DNA from: an uncultured Lentisphaeria bacterium
GTDB taxonomy: Bacteria > Verrucomicrobiota > Lentisphaeria > Victivallales > Victivallaceae
Direction: 5' to 3'
DNA length: 64,000 nt
Assembly: GCA_903863035.1 (NCBI GenBank)
Contig: CAIPAT010000464.1
Location: 1-64,000, forward strand
Of the stretch, positions 45,491 to 53,512 are shown in pieces (position 1 is the stretch's first letter; each line of letters begins with the position of its first letter). A program made the translations under genes and the position numbers. The notes beneath the pieces are model-generated. The model made no database searches. It worked only from the letters and a program-made list of their open reading frames with translations, and had not been told where the DNA came from.

Positions 45491-46913
45491 CTTTCCCCCC
45501 TGTGAATTCCGTTACAAATTCATCCCGGACATCTCCGGGACTGGATGTTTCACAATTGGTGAATTTTACATTATGCGCATTCCGGATATACCAGCCGTAG
45601 GCCGGCAGCTCCACCCCGAATACTTCCGGCTTGGGGTAGGCTTCAGGTTTATCTTCAATGGGCACAGGTGTGAATTCTTTCAGCGGATTGCTCTTCTCAA
45701 TATAGACATTGGAAAGGCGGATGTTTTCAATTGCGCTCTCTTTCTGTCCGGCAATCAGACAAGGCTTATTGCTGTTTACGGCGCTTAGATTGCTTATAGA
45801 CACATTTCTTATCTTTCCGGCGACAGGAGCTCTTGCCTCACCCTGGAAGCGGGTTCGCTTGCCGCCGATGATGTAAACTGGACAGGAGATGTTGCGCATA
45901 ACCACATTATTGACCGAGACATTTTCAATATTCCCGCCGTCCATGGAATTAAAATTGATCCCGCCATGGCCGCCGCCGTCTCTGATATCCCTGTCATGAT
46001 TATATATCACCAGATTGCTGATGGCGATGTCCTTGAAGTCGCCCCAGCTTTCCGTGCCGATTTTTATGGCGTTGCAGTTAGTCCTGATCGTGCAATTAGC
46101 GACGACAACATTCCTGACCGGTCTTTGGATGTTGACGTTTTTCATGCAGATGGCGTCGTCGGCGCACTGAATGTCACAGTTGACGATTCTGACGTTTGAG
46201 CAGGCGGAGATATCAATCCCGTCGGCATTTGGGGCTCCGAAGTTGTCGATCTGTATTCCATCAACCAAAATTCCTTCGGATTCGTGAAAAAGCAGAGTCC
46301 AATAGGCGGAATCGACGATTTTGATCTCTTTCACGGTCACGTTCCGGCAATTCTTGAACACAAACATTTCCTTAGGTCGCACCAGCGGGATGGTTCGTTC
46401 GCTTTCCAGCCAGGGAAAACTCCAGGCTTGTCCCTGAAACGAAATCTGCCCCTTGCCGGTAATCGAGAAATTGTCCGAATCTTTGGCCGATATGAGGCGA
46501 TGAATGAACCGGCTTGGATCGTCCTTTTGAAAATCGCAGGAGCCGGCGCAATAATCGGAGATCAAATTCCAGCATTCCTTTGGCTCTCCGTAGTAGTCTT
46601 TCAGTTCCGTGCTGCCCCAGAGATTGGCTCCGTTCTCAAGGTGCAGTTCGACATTGCTCCGCATAACCAGCGGCGTGATCAGGTAATTGCCGGCCGGCAC
46701 CACCACAGTGCCGCCGCCATTTTTGAATGCCGTGTCAATCGCCGCCTGAATCCCCGGCGAATCGCATTTCCCGGCGCCATGATAGATATCCCGATGCCAC
46801 CCCTTGGGAAAATGGTGGTCGAGATGATCGATGAGCTTCAGAGTTAACCGCTCTTTGATAACCGCAAACCCTTCGGCTCCGAACTCCTGAACATCAAAAT
46901 ATATATTTTTCAT
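45477..46913 (-). CDS. Right-handed beta-helix protein, GH28-like
   Basis: The 478-residue protein has no signal peptide. It starts with a pectate-lyase-type entry (GIQAAIDTAFKNGGGTVVVPAGNYLITPLVM, about 54-84) and then many beta-helix coils. The GH28 motifs NADGID (229-234) and ADDA (251-254) are present, with Asp252-Asp253 equivalent to catalytic aspartates. The G-H-G histidine motif of classical polygalacturonases is replaced by CNAIKIGTES. It may hydrolyse a uronic-acid-containing or rhamnose-containing oligosaccharide. The start overlaps the stop of the preceding oxidoreductase (ATGA), so they are coupled. Intracellular location is unusual for this family. Confidence 0.8.
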   Translation of the reverse strand: MKNIYFDVQEFGAEGFAVIKERLTLKLIDHLDHHFPKGWHRDIYHGAGKCDSPGIQAAIDTAFKNGGGTVVVPAGNYLITPLVMRSNVELHLENGANLWGSTELKDYYGEPKECWNLISDYCAGSCDFQKDDPSRFIHRLISAKDSDNFSITGKGQISFQGQAWSFPWLESERTIPLVRPKEMFVFKNCRNVTVKEIKIVDSAYWTLLFHESEGILVDGIQIDNFGAPNADGIDISACSNVRIVNCDIQCADDAICMKNVNIQRPVRNVVVANCTIRTNCNAIKIGTESWGDFKDIAISNLVIYNHDRDIRDGGGHGGINFNSMDGGNIENVSVNNVVMRNISCPVYIIGGKRTRFQGEARAPVAGKIRNVSISNLSAVNSNKPCLIAGQKESAIENIRLSNVYIEKSNPLKEFTPVPIEDKPEAYPKPEVFGVELPAYGWYIRNAHNVKFTNCETSSPGDVRDEFVTEFTGGKDEFK

Positions 46914-47986
46914 TTTCTTAAATCCGGTATTTCCACCGGAGTTCCATTTTTTATGGATTCCATTGCTTTGATAACACCAAGCGCACTATGCGCGCCGCTC
47001 CATGCCGGAGTCAGGCTTTTTGCTTTGCCTTCAATACAATCTATCAGATGATTGATTTCAGCTGCAAACGGATGGCCGGCACCGGTCATTTCAGACGGCC
47101 AGCCTAAAATTTCTTTTTCCGCATAAAAATCATGATAATCCGGCTGCTTTTTCCAGCCGTTCTGCTGGTCGTGGTAAATGAGTTTGCCGTCGCGGATTGT
47201 TCCTTTGGTTCCGTAAATTTCCAGTGCCATTGACGGACGCCACGGGGAAACCGCGCCAAAAGTCGAGGATACCATGGCGGTGACCCCGTTCCCAAGGCTG
47301 AATGCCGCCGACACCATCGAGGAATGCTGGTATTCCGTCATCAGCGGCGCGGATTCCTGCGCATAAACTTTCACGGCTTCCTGTCCGGTGAGGAAACGCA
47401 CCATGTCAAAGGCATGAACGCCACCGTCCAGCATGCCGCGGCTGTCTGCGGAAAGCCGCCAGCGTTTGTCAGCGCCAAATTCCATCTCTTTTATCCAGTA
47501 GTGCATATAACCGGTCACATAGTCGATTTTGATATGGCGGATTTCGCCGATTCTGCCGGAGTCAATAATCTCCTTTACTGCCTTGTAGCAGCGCTCCATG
47601 CGGTAGCATTGCGCGACATAAGTTGTCAATTCCGGATGCCTGGCCGCTGCCGCCGCCATGTTCGATACCTCTTTTTCCGTCAATGCAAATGGTTTCTGGA
47701 TGGACACATGCTTGCCGTTTTCCAGTGCCGCGACAAACGGCCCCTCATGCAGATGGTTTGGCGTCTGAATGATCACAGCGTCAACGTCTTTGCGGCCAAT
47801 CGCCGCTTGCCAGTCGACAGTATAGTCGGCATGAAAGCCGGCTTGTTCCATAATTTTTTCCGCAAGTTCTTGCTTGAGATCGCAGATGACTGCAATTTCG
47901 CCACGGGCATGTGCGGCAAGCTCTTTCGCCACCATACCGCCGACGCCGCCCAGCCCGAGCAGCGCGAAACGTATTTTCTTTGACAT
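46910..47986 (-). CDS. Gfo/Idh/MocA-family oxidoreductase
   Basis: The 358-residue protein has the Rossmann motif ALLGLGGVGGMVA at about 8-20 and GKHVSIQKPFALTEKE (about 91-106) with the catalytic Lys. A later DGGVHAFDMVRF segment supplies the conserved active-site His. It is preceded by GGAAT and overlaps the next gene by 4 bp. It is one of two such oxidoreductases in the 11-gene operon, each placed right next to a URO-D-like gene. Confidence 0.93.
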   Translation of the reverse strand: MSKKIRFALLGLGGVGGMVAKELAAHARGEIAVICDLKQELAEKIMEQAGFHADYTVDWQAAIGRKDVDAVIIQTPNHLHEGPFVAALENGKHVSIQKPFALTEKEVSNMAAAAARHPELTTYVAQCYRMERCYKAVKEIIDSGRIGEIRHIKIDYVTGYMHYWIKEMEFGADKRWRLSADSRGMLDGGVHAFDMVRFLTGQEAVKVYAQESAPLMTEYQHSSMVSAAFSLGNGVTAMVSSTFGAVSPWRPSMALEIYGTKGTIRDGKLIYHDQQNGWKKQPDYHDFYAEKEILGWPSEMTGAGHPFAAEINHLIDCIEGKAKSLTPAWSGAHSALGVIKAMESIKNGTPVEIPDLRK

Positions 47987-48001
47987 GTCTTTATTCCTTT
48001 G

Positions 48002-49051
48002 CTAGAACATTTTAAAAAACGGATCTTTGTGAATAAGATGATTTTTATTGGTAATGATTTCTTTAATACCCAAATTGTAGATATTTATGTCATTGCCCAA
48101 CGCAGCATCCAGGATTTTTTCCACATTGTTCAAATGCGGCTGTGAGAAGTTGAATCCGTGATATCCTTTGCCGATTTTATTCAGAGAGCTGACAAAATGA
48201 TCTACTTTGCCGCAGGAATGAATAATTCCTCCGTAAGTATTCAAAAGTTCTTTGTCATGTTCCAGTATGAATTCCTCATACTGCTCCACAGAAAAATTAA
48301 CACATGAATCCAAGCTTAGACGCAATTTCCCCTTATGCAGCCAGCCGTAATGACAATTGTAATGTTCATCCGGTTTGACGATACGGAAATATTCATTTGC
48401 CGTCTCTTTGTAGGCATAAGTTATGAAGGTCAAAAATTCTTTTATAAACTTGGGCTCATCATAAAACACCAAGAATATTTCCGAACCGTAAAGAACTTCG
48501 GCAATGTCCAGAACTCCTTGAAAATCGGGGTGATATATTCTAATATACTTATTTAATTTGGGGTGCTCCCCGAGCTTGTCCAGAAAGTATTTTGAACACT
48601 CAAAAACACTTCTGCCCTGTCCGGCATAAACATCTATACTTCCTTCAGATACGATTTTCCTTATTCTTGATGCCTCAATGTGCATGGCTCCAGGAAGCGT
48701 GTTATGCTTATCATCCATAAGTATAAGCTCACAGCCAAGGATTGTCGGGATAATAGTCGAACCGTAATTCGCCCGGATCATAGGGATATTGCCGGAGGTT
48801 GATGTGATTAAATCATTGACTCCCTTTAACTGGCTTAACAGCATCGATTCAAAACTGCCGTCCAGAATAGCCTCATTCACCGAAACAATTGGGAACTCAA
48901 GTTTGCTTTTCAACACAGGATTGCGAACCGGATTGAAGATTCCCGCACTCCTGCCATCCGCAAAATCACGCCATAATTTTAAAATCCGTTCTTCCTCGCC
49001 CTCATTCAGCCGATTCTCCAAATCCTCCAAAAACATATTAACCTTTGACAT
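48002..49051 (-). CDS. URO-D-like protein with H-x-C but no C-terminal Cys
   Basis: The product is 349 residues from ATG 49051. An ATG at 49060 is 1-2 bases from AAGGAG, too close for use, whereas 49051 has a spacing of about 10. It has the URO-D fold pattern and GGIIHSCGK (H-x-C at about residue 287-289). The C-terminal part ends soon after and has no equivalent of the third zinc-binding Cys. It is more AT-rich than its neighbours. A methyltransferase-like function is possible but less certain than for the 44390-45490 protein. Confidence 0.72.
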   Translation of the reverse strand: MSKVNMFLEDLENRLNEGEEERILKLWRDFADGRSAGIFNPVRNPVLKSKLEFPIVSVNEAILDGSFESMLLSQLKGVNDLITSTSGNIPMIRANYGSTIIPTILGCELILMDDKHNTLPGAMHIEASRIRKIVSEGSIDVYAGQGRSVFECSKYFLDKLGEHPKLNKYIRIYHPDFQGVLDIAEVLYGSEIFLVFYDEPKFIKEFLTFITYAYKETANEYFRIVKPDEHYNCHYGWLHKGKLRLSLDSCVNFSVEQYEEFILEHDKELLNTYGGIIHSCGKVDHFVSSLNKIGKGYHGFNFSQPHLNNVEKILDAALGNDINIYNLGIKEIITNKNHLIHKDPFFKMF

Positions 49052-49071
49052 TTCAAACATTCTCCTTGTCC

Positions 49072-50286
49072 TTAAAATCCCGGCATAAACAGCCGCATGG
49101 CGTTCAGATCGATTATCTGGTTTTTTCGACGTGATTCCTCGGCGGCGATTGCAGGAAGAATGGCCTCAATGCCAGTATGCAAATCGGCATCGACCTTCAA
49201 TTCGGCTCCGGACAGAAGTTGAATAAACTCATTAGTTATGACCGAATCGCCACCGTGATGCGGGGAATCGTCATGTTCGACAGTTATCCGCTCCCAGTTA
49301 CCTTTCATCGGACGAACCGCCAGATAATCGTCGCCGATATCCCCGCAGATTTGACCGTCAGTGCCGCAAATATGGATGGTCCTGGTTGTCCGCGGCTGTC
49401 CCATTGCCACGGTAAATGTCGCGGTAATATTATTATTATAAATGAGATTAACCACTTGATGATCCGGAGTGTCCTTGTCTGAATTGAACACACACAGATC
49501 GTTATTGAATGGGATCAGCGGCGTTAAATAGACCTTGCTCCCCACGTTCAGGTAATATGGCTCCAGCGTCTCAGCAGAATAAAGACACTCATTCCGGAAA
49601 CGGCAGTCTGAACAACGCATGGCGGCATCTTCACGCGGGCGGAACAAAGTGCGTTCGGCAAAGGAAGATACTGATTTCACCGAGTCGCCGGCCAGCATAT
49701 TCAGTATATCCAGATCATGGCTGCATTTTTCCAGGATAAACGAACCTGCGAGCCGGTCAAAGCGACGCCAGTTGCGAGTATAATTACTGGTCAGCGTCGG
49801 ATCAAGATATTCCGCGGCGGCGATGCTTAAAACCTTGCCGATTCTGCCGGAATCAATAACTGTCTTTAGCTGCCGGTAAAATGCGGTGTAACGCAGCACA
49901 AAGCCGATCAATATTTTTGCTGCCGGATAAAGCTGTGCCTGATTCCATACCCTGGCCGCATCGGCCAGACTGGTTACGGCCGGCTTCTCGATCAAGGTAA
50001 TCAAGTTCTGTTTCAGCGCCGGCAGAATGCTTTCGGTGTGGAGCATATTCGGGCTGGCAATAATTACCGCGTCAAGTTTGCCCTGCATTGCCTCCAGCAT
50101 GGCCGGGCCCGACTCGAAATCGCGGCAATCTTCTGTCACCGGATTGTTTTCCCGATAGATTCTGCGGGCGACCGGATTGGGATCGGCCAGCGCCGCCAGC
50201 GCCCAGTTGCCCGCCCAGTTTTCACGCATGTAATACAAGTATGAATCGGAACGCAGTCCGCAGCCGATGATTCCTAATCTTTTCAC
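49072..50286 (-). CDS. Gfo/Idh/MocA-family oxidoreductase with cysteine cluster
   Basis: The 404-residue protein starts at GTG 50286 with AAGGAAG upstream. It has LGIIGCGLRS at 4-13, EKPAVTS (100-106) with the catalytic Lys, and EKCSHDLD (187-193) with the active-site His. An insertion at about 222-240 contains Cys225-x2-Cys228-x5-Cys234, a small metal-binding-like cluster that the other three oxidoreductases of the window lack. It may hold zinc or shape the active site. It is 5 bp from the downstream end of a URO-D-like gene. Confidence 0.92.
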   Translation of the reverse strand: MKRLGIIGCGLRSDSYLYYMRENWAGNWALAALADPNPVARRIYRENNPVTEDCRDFESGPAMLEAMQGKLDAVIIASPNMLHTESILPALKQNLITLIEKPAVTSLADAARVWNQAQLYPAAKILIGFVLRYTAFYRQLKTVIDSGRIGKVLSIAAAEYLDPTLTSNYTRNWRRFDRLAGSFILEKCSHDLDILNMLAGDSVKSVSSFAERTLFRPREDAAMRCSDCRFRNECLYSAETLEPYYLNVGSKVYLTPLIPFNNDLCVFNSDKDTPDHQVVNLIYNNNITATFTVAMGQPRTTRTIHICGTDGQICGDIGDDYLAVRPMKGNWERITVEHDDSPHHGGDSVITNEFIQLLSGAELKVDADLHTGIEAILPAIAAEESRRKNQIIDLNAMRLFMPGF

Positions 50287-50291
50287 TTTAT

Positions 50292-51371
50292 TTAACTTCC
50301 TTCCTGCTCGTAATCATTTATCGCATCCATGACATTGCACAAATCATCCAGTGTGTATGGAGCGCCATCCGAACTGACTAACAAGACAAACGGATGTTTT
50401 TGATACACATCGTGGGGTAGAAGCCGGCGCAGATTCCCCTTGATCTGCCCGGCGTTTTTACCAATCCATTCCAGAGAGCCGAAACGGCCGAGCACTGAAC
50501 AGTCGGAGGGCATTATTTTATAAATTTCCGGGAACGGGACATTTCCAATATCCGGCGGAGTCAGCGCATGTATGCCGTCCATTCCCGTTGACTTTATCAA
50601 AGGCAATAATTCATGCAGCAGTCCGCACATGTGGACAATCGCCCGTTTATTGACAGCATGTGCCGCATCAACAAATTGTTTGACTTGAGGGACTCCGTAT
50701 TTTGCATAGTATTCCGGAGAAATAAGCGATGTCGAGGTATTTTCTCCCTGATAAAAAAAGTCGCATTCCGCATTTTGCATGAACTTATATTTTTGTGCCA
50801 GCAAACCCTGATATATGTTCATGCACTCTTCCATTTTATCGGGATAATCGTTCAGGAGATAATAAAAATTCATTACACCGAATTCGTATTGCAGGAACTG
50901 CTGGCATGCGCTTGCTGTATCTGTCTGGGCGGCAATCGCCATGAACGGTTCATGCCTTCTCTTATGATACGAATATCTTTCAGTTTCCGCTTCTATGCGT
51001 GTATCACGGAGAGTATTTATTAGAATATCCAGATCTGTTTCTGTTTTTATTCGGTGTTCTACAATTTCATTATTCATCCGCAATTCATGGAGGATGCCGT
51101 GAGTTGACTGATACTCGCGCTTGACAAATCCTCCATCGGTAGAGTCAGTGATTTTCAAGTTGTCATTGAAAACTTGAAAAGGACTGATCGGACAACAAAA
51201 GTTCAACCATCCAAGTCGATTATGCCCCAATTGCCAATATTCTTCATATCCCAGGCTTTTGGCCAATTCGACTATGCCTGGCAGCATGAAAGACCAAAGC
51301 AGCCTCTCAGAAGGTTTGCCCTGAACAAAACGCAAACTGTATTCCCGATTATTTTCAGCCGTTACATACAT
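50292..51371 (-). CDS. URO-D-like protein with H-x-C motif
   Basis: The 359-residue protein has the URO-D/MtaA pattern, including SPEYYAKYGVPQVKQFVDAAHAVNKRAIVHMCG with His247-x-Cys249. The expected third zinc ligand near the C-terminus is replaced by Ser in LLVSSDGAP. AGGAAAG precedes the ATG, and its first 17 bp overlap the end of the preceding glycosidase gene. It is the second gene of the 11-gene operon. A methyl-transfer or decarboxylase-like role is inferred from the superfamily only. Confidence 0.75.
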   Translation of the reverse strand: MYVTAENNREYSLRFVQGKPSERLLWSFMLPGIVELAKSLGYEEYWQLGHNRLGWLNFCCPISPFQVFNDNLKITDSTDGGFVKREYQSTHGILHELRMNNEIVEHRIKTETDLDILINTLRDTRIEAETERYSYHKRRHEPFMAIAAQTDTASACQQFLQYEFGVMNFYYLLNDYPDKMEECMNIYQGLLAQKYKFMQNAECDFFYQGENTSTSLISPEYYAKYGVPQVKQFVDAAHAVNKRAIVHMCGLLHELLPLIKSTGMDGIHALTPPDIGNVPFPEIYKIMPSDCSVLGRFGSLEWIGKNAGQIKGNLRRLLPHDVYQKHPFVLLVSSDGAPYTLDDLCNVMDAINDYEQEGS

Positions 51372-52569
51372 TTTTACTTTCCTGTTTGATTATCAAAGCA
51401 GTCGGATCAATATTTTTTTCCAGTTCCTCTTCCATGTAAAGCGCCAGTCCGCTCCAGCCCCAGAACGGGTCGCGACCGCAGGCCGTGCCGGAATCGGCTT
51501 TGTAATATTCCCGGAACGGTTCACGGCAGAACATCTCGCGATTCCGTTTCGCCAGTTCCGCCGCCGCTTCCTTGAATCCATAGTAGAGCAAACCATGAAA
51601 CGCGTAATAATTGACCGGCATCCAGCTGTGCGCGCGCCAGGTGCAGCACTGTATGGTTTCCTCCGGCAGATACCCTTCGAAATAACCAGGTTCGCCGGCG
51701 GCCAATGCCGGCAGCGGCCAGTTGCGCCAGAACTCGTCAGGATTTAATAAATGTTCTTTAACCAGCCGTCCAGCCTGAGCCGGTGATGGCACGCTGGCCC
51801 ATAGCGTCGCAAAGACTCCGGCATGTTTTACCGGAATCTGACGGTTTTCGCGGGCATGATAATCATAATACATGCCGTCGGATTCGTTCCAGCACCAGCG
51901 ATTGATGGCGGCGCGTTTCTTTTCCGCCAGCCGCCGGAAATATATGGCGTCACTGGATTGTTTGAGATGATCGGCGATCAGGGCGAAAGCCTCATATTCG
52001 CGCACCAGGTAACTGTTCAAATCAACCCCTTCACAAAATGCGTCGTGAAAAGTTCCGGCGCGTTCATAATGGTTGTCCATGCCGGAATGTCCGGCATGAT
52101 CCCAGATTGACAGTCCGCAACCGCGAACATCCAGACGCCGTTCCCAGTAGAGCAGATATTTCTTCATGTTGAAATAGTATTCCGGCCACATCCACTGCAA
52201 ATCATCGCCGGCTTTCTTTAATAACAAGGCCTGTTGTGCCAGAAACGGCTGTGCATGACACATTCCCCACCAGACCAGCGGCAGACAGCGCGGAATAAAC
52301 CCGTCCTTATCGGCACGCTCCAGAAACATTTTCAGCGAATTCTGCAAATAGGTCAGCTCCCATTTGCAGTAAATCTGCAGAATTCCCTCGAAATACTGAT
52401 CCCAGCCATACAGCCTGGCATAATCGTAGCCGGTATAGTACGGACGGTCATCAATAAAATCATCCAGCTTTGAATGCAGCGCATCCGGGTTTTGCGTTTC
52501 CGATAAACGGCGGATGCCTCTGGCACGCATCAAAGCATCCATCTCCTGACGTAATTCATCTATTCGCAT
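51355..52569 (-). CDS. GH63/GH37-type (alpha/alpha)6 glycosidase
   Basis: The 404-residue cytoplasmic protein has the helix-rich repeat pattern of a six-hairpin barrel. Conserved segments are GWDQYFEGILQIYCKW (about 54-69), DKDGFIPRCLPLVWWG, GLSIWDHAGHSGMDN and GRDPFWGWSGLALYMEEEL, typical of GH63 mannosylglycerate hydrolase/glucosidase and GH37 trehalase relatives. These enzymes invert alpha-glucosidic or alpha-mannosidic linkages. It is the first gene of the 11-gene operon and lies 44 bp downstream of the promoter at 52613-52641. Specificity is not assigned. Confidence 0.75.
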   Translation of the reverse strand: MRIDELRQEMDALMRARGIRRLSETQNPDALHSKLDDFIDDRPYYTGYDYARLYGWDQYFEGILQIYCKWELTYLQNSLKMFLERADKDGFIPRCLPLVWWGMCHAQPFLAQQALLLKKAGDDLQWMWPEYYFNMKKYLLYWERRLDVRGCGLSIWDHAGHSGMDNHYERAGTFHDAFCEGVDLNSYLVREYEAFALIADHLKQSSDAIYFRRLAEKKRAAINRWCWNESDGMYYDYHARENRQIPVKHAGVFATLWASVPSPAQAGRLVKEHLLNPDEFWRNWPLPALAAGEPGYFEGYLPEETIQCCTWRAHSWMPVNYYAFHGLLYYGFKEAAAELAKRNREMFCREPFREYYKADSGTACGRDPFWGWSGLALYMEEELEKNIDPTALIIKQESKNVCNG

Positions 52570-52612
52570 CTGTTCTTCTCATAGTTTGTGGTTAAAATTA
52601 TCTAATTACTTA

Positions 52613-52663
52613 AGAATATATCTCGCGGACAACTTGGTCAATTATGAACGTTTTGAACGTTTA
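52613..52663 (-). promoter_or_regulatory. Promoter P3 with direct-repeat operator, 11-gene operon
   Basis: On the minus strand the -35 TTGACC (52636-52641) and -10 TATTCT (52613-52618) are separated by 17 bp. Exactly 4 bp upstream of the -35 lies the site GAACGTTTTGAACGTTTA (52646-52663, plus-strand reading), two GAACGTT half-sites 9 bp apart. It is 77 bp upstream of the first start codon. The same arrangement occurs at 56725-56777 and 58327-58379. Confidence 0.8.
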
Positions 52664-52751
52664 AAAATATTAGATTTATTTGTATTAATCACGATTATTA
52701 AGTCCAATTAATGTGACGGCAATACTTGCGTTTTAAACAATAAAAGTCTAT

Positions 52752-52780
52752 TGAATTACGACACTTTCATGTCGTATTCA
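52752..52780 (-). terminator. Hairpin after the secreted-protein genes
   Basis: TGAAT and ACGAC pair with GTCGT and ATTCA, giving a 10-bp stem with one bulged base and an 8-nt loop. It lies about 80 bp downstream of the leftward gene ending at 52859 and is followed by a weak T-rich stretch. It may separate that transcript from the P3 operon. Confidence 0.45.
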
Positions 52781-52858
52781 GAAAATTTACGATATTTAGT
52801 TCTTATGAAATAAATACATGACAGCATTAATAACCGTCATGCGCGGAAGCGCAGCAAC

Positions 52859-53491
52859 TTATTCCGCTTTTTCTTTAACCGGCACTGTAACTTTTAATAA
52901 TTCTTCCTTGGCTTTTTTGATGTCAGCTTCAGCCGTCAATTGCTTTAAAGCGAGTGAAAGCAGGCTCAAACGTGATAAATCATTTTTAATTGGAGAACAG
53001 TAAAAGCGGACTTTTAATTTACCATCCTTGACCTCTGCAGGGAAAGATTTCTTCACCACCTGGCCCCAGCCGCCCACGCCAGGCTCAGGAATCATCGTCA
53101 AGCCGTTTACATCAACACAGATGTTCTGGCGGCATTCACCCTTGGCCGAATCGCCAACCGCGACCTCCATCTGGTAAAAACCATCCGGAATATCGGCAAT
53201 AAAAGTTACGTCGTTGGCTGCCGGATTCTCTTTGGCTCCTTCTGCTGAGCATATTCCGTCACGCGTCTGCTCATCAACCCTGGCATCAAGTTCACGCGTG
53301 AATGCTACCGCCCGTAGCGGTTTTTCCCAGCCGGATTTCTTTTCCGCCGAATAGATATCTTTTACGTCTACCAACGTGATGCCTTCCGCGGCTTTTTTCC
53401 CTTCTTTTGGACCGAAATCGAATACATAATCTCCGGCATTCAACATACCAGCGACGTACAGGCAAGCCAGCATTGTGCAATACTTCTTCAT
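52859..53491 (-). CDS. Secreted FDFG-type (malectin-like) carbohydrate-binding protein
   Basis: The 210-residue protein has a signal peptide (cleavage near MLNAG, residue 20) followed by YVFDFGPKEGKKAAEG. A beta-sandwich pattern follows, with IPDGFYQMEVAVGD and ICVDVNGLTM and KLKVRFYCSP, as in malectin-like modules and the N-terminal domains of some rhamnogalacturonan acetylesterases. No catalytic residues are seen, so glycan binding is the likely role. AAGGAAC precedes the ATG. It is 21 bp after the larger secreted gene and shares its domain type. Confidence 0.68.
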   Translation of the reverse strand: MKKYCTMLACLYVAGMLNAGDYVFDFGPKEGKKAAEGITLVDVKDIYSAEKKSGWEKPLRAVAFTRELDARVDEQTRDGICSAEGAKENPAANDVTFIADIPDGFYQMEVAVGDSAKGECRQNICVDVNGLTMIPEPGVGGWGQVVKKSFPAEVKDGKLKVRFYCSPIKNDLSRLSLLSLALKQLTAEADIKKAKEELLKVTVPVKEKAE

Positions 53492-53512
53492 TTTTGTCGT
53501 TCCTTTTTTGGG

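Noticed and set aside
49052-49060. ATG 49060 as start of the URO-D-like gene
   Set aside because: The AAGGAG ribosome site is only 1-2 bases before it; ATG 49051 has correct spacing.
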